A DNA stretch of 33,134 nucleotides from an uncultured Pseudomonadota bacterium (GTDB lineage Bacteria; Pseudomonadota; Gammaproteobacteria; Ga0077536), in contig CACJXQ010000021.1 of NCBI GenBank assembly GCA_902597385.1, positions 1 to 33,134 on the forward strand, written 5' to 3'. This document shows, piece by piece, positions 9,233 to 16,515 of this stretch. Position 1 is the first letter of the stretch. The number at the start of each line of letters is the position of its first letter. Under the pieces are notes generated by a model. That model did no database searches and was not told the origin of the DNA. It saw only the letters and a list, made by a program, of their open reading frames with translations. The translations under genes were made by a program, and so were the position numbers.

Positions 9233-10609
9233 ATGCTAAATAAACACATCTTAGTAATTGATGACGAACCGAGCATAAGAACTTTACTAAAAGAAATTTT
9301 AGAAGAGGAAGGGTATAAGGTTTCGGTTGCGAAAGATGCTGATACAGCCCGAGTAAATCGACAAAAAGAAAGACCGGACTTATCGTTACTAGACCTTTGG
9401 CTACCAGACGCTGACGGTTTAACTCTCCTTAAAGAATGGGCACCTGACCCGGAAAGCGGAAGTCCTGTAATAGTGATGACGGGCCACGGGACAGCTGAGA
9501 CAGCAGTGGAGGCGCTTAAGATGGGAGCTTATGATTTTATAGAAAAGCCACTGTCCACACCAAAAATTTTAATAAGTATTCAAAGGGCGCTAGAGAATGC
9601 CAGCTTAAACTTTGAAAACACAAGACTGAAAAAATTAGACCAGGAACTGGGCAAGTTTGTAGCTCAAGAAAACGAAATGCTGCAACTAAAAGAAGATTGT
9701 AAAAATGTTGCCAACCATAATGCCAATGTTTTAATCCTGGGCGAATCAGGAGTGGGGAAAGAAACTGTCGCACGATTTATTCATCAATCCAGTTCCGGCA
9801 GAGATGAGAACTTTATCCTCTTAAACTTTGCTGGCCTAACTAGCGAGGAACAAGAAAGTCAGCTTTTTGGATTCCAGTCATCTTCTAAAACTGGTTACGG
9901 AGCTCTCGAATTAGCTCAAAAAGGAACAGTTTTCTTTAAAGACATAAGTTGCTTGAAGCCTAATCTTCAAGCTAAACTGGTACGAACGTTAGAAAACAAA
10001 GTTTTCTTTAGAAGTTCAAGCCAAGAAGCCATCCCTCTGACCTCTCGAATAATCGCCAGTGCGAAGGACAATCTTTCAGAGATGGTAAGGACAGAGGAAT
10101 TTAGAGAAGATTTATTTTATCAGTTGAGTATTGTACCTTTATCTGTTCCTCCTCTGAGAAGAAGAAAAGAGGAAATTGACGAGCTGGTCGATACTTTTGT
10201 GAGGGTACTAGTTGCGAAAGAAAACCTACCGCTCAGACAATTTAGTAAAAATGCTAGAGCAAGGCTTAAGCAATACAATTGGCCGGGCAATCTCCGTGAG
10301 TTAAAAAATTATGTCCAGCGAATCCTTATCTTGGGTTCTAAAAGTGTTGTAGAAAGAAACGAAATTGATCAGATTGTAGGATCTAGAGATATCCAACCTA
10401 ACGACCTAGGCGAAGAAATATTCCAACTACCACTTAAACTCGCGAGGCTCGAGTTTGAAAAGGCTTATTTACAAAGGCAACTTAAGAATTTCGACGGGAA
10501 TGTAGCTATGGTATCGGAACATATTGAGATAGAGAGAACTCACCTTTATCGGAAACTTCGAAGTCTAGACTTAGATATCAAGGATTCTAAAAAGGCATCT
10601 AGTCAATGA
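9233..10609 (+). CDS. ntrX: NtrX-like response regulator with degenerate AAA+ domain
   Basis: The receiver domain (1-120) has D10/D11, phosphoacceptor D54, T83 and K105. The AAA+ domain (about 145-375) has Walker A GESGVGKE (170-177). The GAFTGA loop that contacts sigma54 is absent: around 213-226 the sequence is GFQSSSKTGYGALE. Walker B reads TVFFKDI where bEBPs have TLFLDEI, and in FREDLFYQL (290-298) the second arginine of the usual FRED..YR is Q297. A Fis-type helix-turn-helix lies at about 420-450. Loss of GAFTGA is known for NtrX of alphaproteobacteria. It probably regulates as a phosphorylation-dependent DNA-binding protein, not a sigma54 activator. The 3' end overlaps trkA by ATGA. 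Confidence 0.9.
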   Translation: MLNKHILVIDDEPSIRTLLKEILEEEGYKVSVAKDADTARVNRQKERPDLSLLDLWLPDADGLTLLKEWAPDPESGSPVIVMTGHGTAETAVEALKMGAYDFIEKPLSTPKILISIQRALENASLNFENTRLKKLDQELGKFVAQENEMLQLKEDCKNVANHNANVLILGESGVGKETVARFIHQSSSGRDENFILLNFAGLTSEEQESQLFGFQSSSKTGYGALELAQKGTVFFKDISCLKPNLQAKLVRTLENKVFFRSSSQEAIPLTSRIIASAKDNLSEMVRTEEFREDLFYQLSIVPLSVPPLRRRKEEIDELVDTFVRVLVAKENLPLRQFSKNARARLKQYNWPGNLRELKNYVQRILILGSKSVVERNEIDQIVGSRDIQPNDLGEEIFQLPLKLARLEFEKAYLQRQLKNFDGNVAMVSEHIEIERTHLYRKLRSLDLDIKDSKKASSQ

Positions 10610-11979
10610 AAATTCTTATTTTGGGAGCCGGGCAAGTGGGCTCATCAGTGGCGACTAACTTATGCGGAGAATCTAATGATATAACGGTAGTCGATACAAA
10701 CCCTGCGGCCCTCAATCACCTTCAAGACCGATTAGATCTAAGAACAGTAATGGGGCACGCGTCATCGCCAGATGTTTTACGCGAGGCAGGCGCCACCGAT
10801 GCGAATATGATCATCGCGGTCACCAACAGTGACGAAACAAATATGGTGGCTTGTCAGATCGCATTCACGATCTTTAACACCCCGTTAAAAATAGCCAGAA
10901 TAAGAGAGGGCAGCTACCATAAACATCCAGAATTATTCACAAGTAAGACGGTACCTATTGATGTCTTGATTAGCCCTGAACAAGAGGTTACAGAATATAC
11001 GCGTAGAATAATAGAGTTTCCAGGCGCCATGCAGGTCTTAGATTTCGCTGATGGGCGAGTCCAACTAGTCACTGCGAAAGCCTTCTACGGCGGCCCACTA
11101 GTTGGACATAAGTTAAAAGAGCTTCCACAACAACTCCCGGGCATAGAGACGCGAATAACTACCATATTTAGAAGACAAGAAGCAATCGTACCAACCGGCG
11201 AAACCGTGATTGAGACTGGGGACGAGATTCTTTTTATTGCTGCTCCACATCACATCAAGGCTGTAATGAGCGAATTCCAGAAACTAGACAGGCCAAATAG
11301 ACGAGTCATAATAGCCGGAGGCGGACAAATAGGAACCAAATTAGCAAAAGCTCTTGATAAAACATACCGAGTAAAAGTAATCGAAAGTAATGAGAAAAGA
11401 GCAATGCAAATTTCGGAGGAACTGCAAAATTGCTATGTCCTTCATGGAGATGCTACAGATGAAGAATTGCTCCTTGAGGAGAACATCGACGATACAGATG
11501 TTTTTTGTGCTTTGACCAATGCAGACGAGGCAAATATTATCTCTTCTATGCTGGCCAAAAGGCTTGGTGCAAAAACCGTCATGACATTAATCAATAGAGC
11601 TGCTTACGTAGATTTGGTACAACAAGACCTTATAGATATCGCAATTTCTCCTCAACAGGCCACTATTGGCAGCGTTTTAGCGCACGTTCGTCGTGCTGAT
11701 GTTGTTAAAGTGCATTCTTTACGCTCAGGGGCCGCTGAAGCTATTGAAGCAATAGCACACGGTGATATGGGATCTAGCAAGGTTGTAGGAAAAACAATAG
11801 ATGAAATTAAACTTCCCTTTGGAACCGCAATTGGCGCCATAGTTAGGGGCAGTGAAGTTATAATGGTTCACCATGACACACCTATAAAGGCGGAAGATCA
11901 CATAATACTAGTAGTCACAGATAAGCGACACGTAAAAAACGTTGAAAAGCTTTTTCAAGTGGGAGTCACCTTTCTATAA
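10606..11979 (+). CDS. trkA: Trk system potassium uptake protein TrkA
   Basis: TrkA is the cytoplasmic NAD(H)/nucleotide-binding regulatory subunit gating TrkH. The 457 residues (E. coli 458) contain two tandem RCK units. The first begins KILILGAGQVGSSVA, with D30 of VVDTN, and contains TNSDETNMVA. The second begins at about 234 with RVIIAGGGQIGTKLA and contains TNADEANI. Each is followed by a TrkA_C domain. The ATG overlaps the ntrX stop by four bases and trkH follows after 18 bases, so the Trk system is translated from the same run as NtrYX. In E. coli trkA follows rsmB directly; here DUF4390-ntrYX lies between. Confidence 0.97.
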   Translation: MKILILGAGQVGSSVATNLCGESNDITVVDTNPAALNHLQDRLDLRTVMGHASSPDVLREAGATDANMIIAVTNSDETNMVACQIAFTIFNTPLKIARIREGSYHKHPELFTSKTVPIDVLISPEQEVTEYTRRIIEFPGAMQVLDFADGRVQLVTAKAFYGGPLVGHKLKELPQQLPGIETRITTIFRRQEAIVPTGETVIETGDEILFIAAPHHIKAVMSEFQKLDRPNRRVIIAGGGQIGTKLAKALDKTYRVKVIESNEKRAMQISEELQNCYVLHGDATDEELLLEENIDDTDVFCALTNADEANIISSMLAKRLGAKTVMTLINRAAYVDLVQQDLIDIAISPQQATIGSVLAHVRRADVVKVHSLRSGAAEAIEAIAHGDMGSSKVVGKTIDEIKLPFGTAIGAIVRGSEVIMVHHDTPIKAEDHIILVVTDKRHVKNVEKLFQVGVTFL

Positions 11980-11997
11980 TCGTTCTTGAGGCGAAAT

Positions 11998-13452
11998 ATG
12001 CTGTGGAATAAAACCACCAGGAAAATTTTGGGGGCTTTTTTAATTGGTTTTAGCTTCTTTCTATTTTTACCACTAATCGTATCCGCGATCTACTCGGACG
12101 GGAATTCTGAAACTTTCATTTTAACTTCTACAATTACTTTCATAGCTGGCTTCTCTTTTTGGTACCCCCTACGAAAAGAAACACAAGAATTAAAAATACG
12201 AGATGGATTCTTAATAGTCGCACTCTTTTGGATAGTATTGAGTCTGACCGGATCAATTCCTTTCATATTTAGTAAAGAAATTGAGATTTCCACACCTGAC
12301 GCTGTTTTCGAATCATTTTCCGGCCTCACAACTACTGGTGCCACCGTGATTAGGGACCTGGATAAACTTCCCCCTTCCCTACTTTTTTATAGACAGATGC
12401 TTCAGTGGTTAGGTGGAATGGGAATAATAGTCTTGGCGGTGGCGATTTTACCGATTTTAGGAATAGGCGGCATGCAATTATACAAAGCAGAATCGCCGGG
12501 GCCAATCAAAGATACAAAGCTCACTCCTCGCATCAAAGAGACCGCAAAAGCCTTATGGTACTTGTATGTGAGCCTAACCGTGGTTTGCGCAATAGCCTAC
12601 TATATGGCCGGAATGTCGGCGTTGGATGCCGTAGGCCACAGCTTCTCTACGATTGCGATTGGGGGCTTTTCTACTCACGACGATAGCATGCGTTTTTTCG
12701 ACAGTGCAGCGATTGACTTCATCGCAATACTTTTCATGTTTTTGGCGGGGGTAAATTTTACCTTACACTTCCTTGCATGGAGAAAAAAGACACTATTAAC
12801 CTACATTGCAGACTCTGAATTCAAAGCTTATGTAATTACTTTAGTGGTAGTATTTGCTTTGTGTGCAGCAGTCCTAATTCAGACCAACACCTATTCATCC
12901 ATTGCCGATTCCATTAGATACGGTTTATTTCAATCCGTTTCCATCGGCACAACAACAGGCTTTACAAATGCAGACTTCCATTTGTGGCCAACCTTTCTTC
13001 CTGCCTTATTGCTTTTATCTAGCTTTGTGGGGGGTTGTGCCGGCTCGACAGGAGGAGGAATTAAAGTCATCAGATGTATGCTCCTATTTAAACAAGGTGG
13101 CAGAGAAATAAAAAGACTAATTCATCCAAACGCTATAATCAGGATCAGAGTTGGCGACAGAATAATCGAGGATAGAGTGGTCGATGCCGTATGGGGCTTC
13201 TTTGCTGCTTATATTTTAATTTTCGTTATTCTCCTGCTTAGTTTGATGGGCACCGGTTTAGACCAGGCAACAGCCTTCTCTTCAGTAGCCGCCTGCCTAA
13301 ACAACTTAGGCCCAGGTCTTGGGACTGTTCATGAGCACTACGGAAATCTATCAACGAGCGCCAAGTACCTACTCTGCCTAGCGATGTTGATGGGTAGACT
13401 TGAAATATTCACTTTATTAGTGCTATTTTCTCCAGCTTTTTGGAGAGCGTAG
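11998..13452 (+). CDS. trkH: Trk potassium uptake channel subunit TrkH
   Basis: TrkH is the inner-membrane pore of the Trk K+ uptake system. It has four pore-loop repeats with filter-like motifs: SGLTTTGATV, FSTIAIGGFST, SIGTTTGFTN and ACLNNLGPGLG. These lie among about ten hydrophobic segments, with WLGGMGIIVLAVAILPILG between the first two loops. I start at ATG 11998, preceded by GAGG six bases upstream. This gives 484 aa (E. coli 483); an in-frame TTG four codons earlier lacks support. It is the last gene of the run, ending 20 bases from the convergent pyrD stop. Confidence 0.97.
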   Translation: MLWNKTTRKILGAFLIGFSFFLFLPLIVSAIYSDGNSETFILTSTITFIAGFSFWYPLRKETQELKIRDGFLIVALFWIVLSLTGSIPFIFSKEIEISTPDAVFESFSGLTTTGATVIRDLDKLPPSLLFYRQMLQWLGGMGIIVLAVAILPILGIGGMQLYKAESPGPIKDTKLTPRIKETAKALWYLYVSLTVVCAIAYYMAGMSALDAVGHSFSTIAIGGFSTHDDSMRFFDSAAIDFIAILFMFLAGVNFTLHFLAWRKKTLLTYIADSEFKAYVITLVVVFALCAAVLIQTNTYSSIADSIRYGLFQSVSIGTTTGFTNADFHLWPTFLPALLLLSSFVGGCAGSTGGGIKVIRCMLLFKQGGREIKRLIHPNAIIRIRVGDRIIEDRVVDAVWGFFAAYILIFVILLLSLMGTGLDQATAFSSVAACLNNLGPGLGTVHEHYGNLSTSAKYLLCLAMLMGRLEIFTLLVLFSPAFWRA

Positions 13453-13488
13453 CAACGAAACACGTATAGGCACTATTCGTTGATTTTT
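13453..13488 (+). terminator. Possible intrinsic terminator after trkH
   Basis: CAACGAA (13453-13459) and TTCGTTG (13476-13482) form a seven-base-pair stem directly after the trkH stop, followed by A and five T residues on the plus strand. The 16-base loop is long and the right arm lies in the last codons of convergent pyrD, so this is a modest candidate. No T-tract follows in the minus direction. Confidence 0.35.
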
Positions 13489-14417
13489 AGTGAACCTGTT
13501 ATTTCTGAAACTTTTCCAAAATCGTGGCGAGCCATGTAAGAAGAAATCCCCAAATTAATGTCACTACAAAGACAAGGATCATAAAACAAACCGGTACCAA
13601 CACCCACGGCGCTTGCGCCAGCGATCAAGAATTCTATTGCATCCGACCAAGAAGTGATTCCTCCTTGACCGATAATCGGGATACCATGAATTTTTGAAAC
13701 TTGATAAACTTCATGAACCCTAAGAAGTGCCATCGGCTTAATAGCAGGTCCCGATAGCCCGCCTACATTGTTATTAAGTACTGGCCGACGAGATTCAACA
13801 TCGACAGCCATGGCTGTAAAGGTATTCGACACTGACAGCGCATCAGTTCCAGCCTCTATACAAACTCTAGCACTTTCGGCTATGTTGGTCTGGTTGGGTG
13901 ATAATTTAGTAATAAGCGGTTTTGTTGTTACGGACCTACAAATCTCAACCACACTTGCTGACATTTTAAGATCGTTCCCAAATGCTATCCCGCCTTCTTT
14001 AACGTTGGGACATGAAATATTTATTTCTATGGCATCAATCAAGGAATCATTGAATATTGACGCTACCGCTTCGTATTCTTCAAGCGTTGAACCTGATATG
14101 TTTGCAATATATTTAGTGTTCTTGAAATCAAGTGACGGAAGGATTTCTTTTACAACAATATCCGCTCCTGGATTCTGAAGACCAATGGCATTAATCATAC
14201 CGCTAGGCGTTTCCGTTACTCTATGCGAATTATTTCCTAGCCTTGCTTGCAAAGTGGTGCCTTTCAAACACACAGCCCCAGTATCTAAATTAGAAAATTT
14301 ATCCACTCTTGTGTATTCTTCCCCAAAACCAACACAGCCTGAAAGTAATACGATAGGTGTTCTGAATTCTAAACCACAAAATTCAACAGATAAATCTTTG
14401 GTAGCCTGACTTGTCAT
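13473..14417 (-). CDS. pyrD: Dihydroorotate dehydrogenase, class 1B-like (PyrDB)
   Basis: This FMN barrel enzyme oxidises dihydroorotate to orotate in pyrimidine synthesis. Over its 314 residues it follows the class 1 pattern: LSGCVGFGEEY, KGTTLQARLGN, ETPSGMINAIGLQNPG, catalytic C136 in INISCPNVKEGG, TKLSPN, GGLSGPAIKP and a terminal AVGVGTG. Resemblance to Lactococcus PyrDB is high along its length. The membrane-targeting amino-terminal helix and the catalytic serine of class 2 PyrD, the usual gammaproteobacterial form, are missing. Class 1B enzymes pair with the Fe-S/FAD subunit PyrK, which is not in this window. The ATG has no clear ribosome binding site. The related PreA subunit of dihydropyrimidine dehydrogenase is a less likely alternative. 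Confidence 0.85.
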   Translation of the reverse strand: MTSQATKDLSVEFCGLEFRTPIVLLSGCVGFGEEYTRVDKFSNLDTGAVCLKGTTLQARLGNNSHRVTETPSGMINAIGLQNPGADIVVKEILPSLDFKNTKYIANISGSTLEEYEAVASIFNDSLIDAIEINISCPNVKEGGIAFGNDLKMSASVVEICRSVTTKPLITKLSPNQTNIAESARVCIEAGTDALSVSNTFTAMAVDVESRRPVLNNNVGGLSGPAIKPMALLRVHEVYQVSKIHGIPIIGQGGITSWSDAIEFLIAGASAVGVGTGLFYDPCLCSDINLGISSYMARHDFGKVSEITGSLKINE

Positions 14418-14459
14418 TATTTAGCGCCCACAATTTGTCTTTACTAAACAAATAAAAAA

Positions 14460-14924
14460 ATGTTCAATATTGTACTTCATCAACCCCAGATCGCTCCAAA
14501 TACAGGTAATATAATAAGGCTGTGTGCCAACACAGGCGCCACTTTACATCTCATTAAACCACTAGGTTTTAGCATGTCAGACAAAAAAGTTCGTAGAGCA
14601 GGCCTTGATTATCATGATATCAGCTCTTTAGTTTTACATGAATCACTCGAAGAATTTCTCCAAAGCGCGCTCAGAAAACCAATTTTTGCCTTCTCCACTC
14701 AAGGACAGACTAACATGTTCCACTCTCATTTTGTTAAGAACAGTTTTCTAATCTTTGGTTCTGAAACCCACGGTTTACCGAAATCGTTTCTAGCAAACCT
14801 CAAACCCGAAAACTCGTTAAGAATACCCATGGTAAAAACTTCTAGGTGTTTGAATTTATCTAACGCAGTGGCCATTGGCGTTTTCGAGGCTTGGCGCCAA
14901 ATTGCCTTCGAAGGCTCAACTTAG
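14460..14924 (+). CDS. trmL: tRNA (cytidine/uridine-34-2'-O)-methyltransferase TrmL
   Basis: TrmL is a SPOUT-fold enzyme that 2'-O-methylates the wobble base of tRNA-Leu isoacceptors with SAM. The 154 residues (E. coli 157) contain IAPNTGNIIRLCANTGA near the amino end and, around the knot, FGSETHGLP and IPM....CLNLSNAVAI. There is no clear ribosome binding site before the ATG, which sits in an A-rich leader only 42 bases from divergent pyrD. It ends ten bases before the convergent gpsA stop. In E. coli trmL also neighbours gpsA, with cysE between them; cysE is absent here. Confidence 0.96.
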   Translation: MFNIVLHQPQIAPNTGNIIRLCANTGATLHLIKPLGFSMSDKKVRRAGLDYHDISSLVLHESLEEFLQSALRKPIFAFSTQGQTNMFHSHFVKNSFLIFGSETHGLPKSFLANLKPENSLRIPMVKTSRCLNLSNAVAIGVFEAWRQIAFEGST

Positions 14925-14933
14925 AGACATAGT

Positions 14934-15938
14934 TCAAAAGTCTTCGCGCTTAGGATCCCTGCCGAGAAGCCGTTCCAACGATTCCCTAGGCCGCCTACGA
15001 TTCTTCAAAACAGAAATTACCTCGAAAATCACAGGGAAATTATCGAAATTTATTACACCACTTTCAGCTAAAGCCATCGCTGTATGAAACCCCTCTACTA
15101 GATGTTCCTCAATTAAAATAGAGTCGATGGACCCTTTCATTGCTCCTATTGCAATTCCAAATCTTCTATTTCTTGATTGATCGTCAGAACAGGTTAAAAC
15201 TAGATCTCCGAATCCGGAGAGCCCCATAAAGGTATTTTTTTCGGCACCTCGCGCCTGCCCAAACCTTGATATCTCGGACATACCTCTAACGATTAACGCA
15301 GACCTAGCACTACTTCCTAACTTAAGGCCATCGGATATACCCGCCGCAATTGCTATAACGTTCTTAAGGGCCCCTCCAATCTCCACGCCAACTACATCTT
15401 GAGTACTGTACAAGCGAAAAAATTTTGCGTGAAGATACCTAATCAAAAAAGATGCGAGGGCCGTACTTTTTGTTCCTACCGTGATCGCTGTAGGCGATCC
15501 CTGTAGCACCTCCTGCGCAAAACTTGGTCCAGAAACTTGAGCAAAAGGTTTATCTGCAAAAAATGAAGAGATTATCTCATGTGCCAACAAGAGGGAGCCT
15601 TTTTCGATTCCTTTGCTAGCACTAACCACACCCATGAAGTCCACCCTTTTTTCTACTAGTATCTCGGCGGCATTTCTTAGACTTTGAAAGGGCGGCACTA
15701 GTACTACTAAGCTCACCTTCAAATCGTGAATATTTAGAGTAGGATGCACATTTTCCTCAAGTGGGATGTCTACACAATATTTGGGGTGATGCCGTCGAAG
15801 ACTCATTTCGGAGATGACATCCTCTGCCTTATCCCAGAGATAGGTACAACATCCACCCCTGGACAATACATTTGCTAGGGCAGTTCCCCAGGCTCCGGCT
15901 CCTACAACTAGCACGTCTGGCTTCAATTCAGGTTCCAT
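14934..15938 (-). CDS. gpsA: Glycerol-3-phosphate dehydrogenase [NAD(P)+]
   Basis: GpsA reduces dihydroxyacetone phosphate to sn-glycerol 3-phosphate, the backbone of phospholipids. The amino-terminal Rossmann fold has VVGAGAWGTALA (12-22). Then come SASKGIE with K109, SGPSFAQEV, the catalytic-lysine motif GGALKNVIAIAAGI with K192, and SGFGDLVLTC...SRNRRFG. The 334 residues match the family length. It follows the rhodanese gene by 15 bases. In E. coli grxC and secB stand between the two; here they are gone. Confidence 0.97.
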   Translation of the reverse strand: MEPELKPDVLVVGAGAWGTALANVLSRGGCCTYLWDKAEDVISEMSLRRHHPKYCVDIPLEENVHPTLNIHDLKVSLVVLVPPFQSLRNAAEILVEKRVDFMGVVSASKGIEKGSLLLAHEIISSFFADKPFAQVSGPSFAQEVLQGSPTAITVGTKSTALASFLIRYLHAKFFRLYSTQDVVGVEIGGALKNVIAIAAGISDGLKLGSSARSALIVRGMSEISRFGQARGAEKNTFMGLSGFGDLVLTCSDDQSRNRRFGIAIGAMKGSIDSILIEEHLVEGFHTAMALAESGVINFDNFPVIFEVISVLKNRRRPRESLERLLGRDPKREDF

Positions 15939-15953
15939 AATGGAATCAATTAC

Positions 15954-16370
15954 TCAATTACCACTCTCTAACGGCAAACCCTCTTGCTCCCACGCAAAAA
16001 TTCCACCTCTTATTAATTGCGCATTATCTACTCCAAGTTCTCTAATTTTCTTAGCTGAATCAGCACTTGTGTTACCTGACTGACAACATACTAATACTGG
16101 TGCGTCCTTAAATTTTTCTAATTTACCCTTCATCTGTGGCAGCGTACTCGCTGGGAAATTTTTGGAACCAATGATATGCCCTTTTTTAAAATCTTTTTCC
16201 GGCCTCACATCTATAACGACAGCGTTATTTTTGTTCATCATAGTGACTGCCTGATTTGGTGTTACACCACCCATAGATCTGGTTATGTTGGTTAGAAGCG
16301 CTACACTGACCACGATGAAGAGGGTTACCAAAATCCAATGGTTTGTTACAAATTCTGCGAGTTGTTCCAT
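15954..16370 (-). CDS. yibN: Membrane-anchored rhodanese-like protein (YibN type)
   Basis: The protein is 138 aa with one amino-terminal transmembrane segment (about 12-28, WILVTLFIVVSVALL) followed by a single rhodanese domain. The active-site loop is CQSGNTS (96-102), with C96 as the predicted persulfide cysteine, and VVIDVRP marks the domain start. E. coli YibN has the same architecture and the same divergent position opposite gpmI. The physiological sulfur acceptor is not known from sequence. The gene is probably cotranscribed with gpsA. Confidence 0.88.
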   Translation of the reverse strand: MEQLAEFVTNHWILVTLFIVVSVALLTNITRSMGGVTPNQAVTMMNKNNAVVIDVRPEKDFKKGHIIGSKNFPASTLPQMKGKLEKFKDAPVLVCCQSGNTSADSAKKIRELGVDNAQLIRGGIFAWEQEGLPLESGN

Positions 16371-16453
16371 TTTTCTACATATAAAGTTTTAATAATTATC
16401 TCGTTATCTTATCGGAATAGAGGATTGTGGTACACTGACATTCGGCCAAATGA

Positions 16454-16483
16454 TTGAATTAAATTTTCGACCCACTCTATAAA
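16454..16483 (+). promoter_or_regulatory. Probable promoter of gpmI-envC-ctpA
   Basis: TTGAAT (16454-16459) and TATAAA (16478-16483) are separated by 18 bases. Transcription would start near 16490, about 25 bases before the gpmI ATG. The 145-base region also has to drive the divergent rhodanese gene; I found no equally good match for that direction. Confidence 0.5.
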
Positions 16484-16515
16484 TAATTTAACTTACACCA
16501 TAGAATTAGTACTCA

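Noticed and set aside
14891-14915. Two adjacent perfect palindromes, TTGGCGCCAA (14891-14900) and GCCTTCGAAGGC (14904-14915), at the 3' end of trmL.
   Set aside because: Both lie inside conserved trmL codons and neither is followed by a T-tract on either strand, so I do not call a terminator or an operator.
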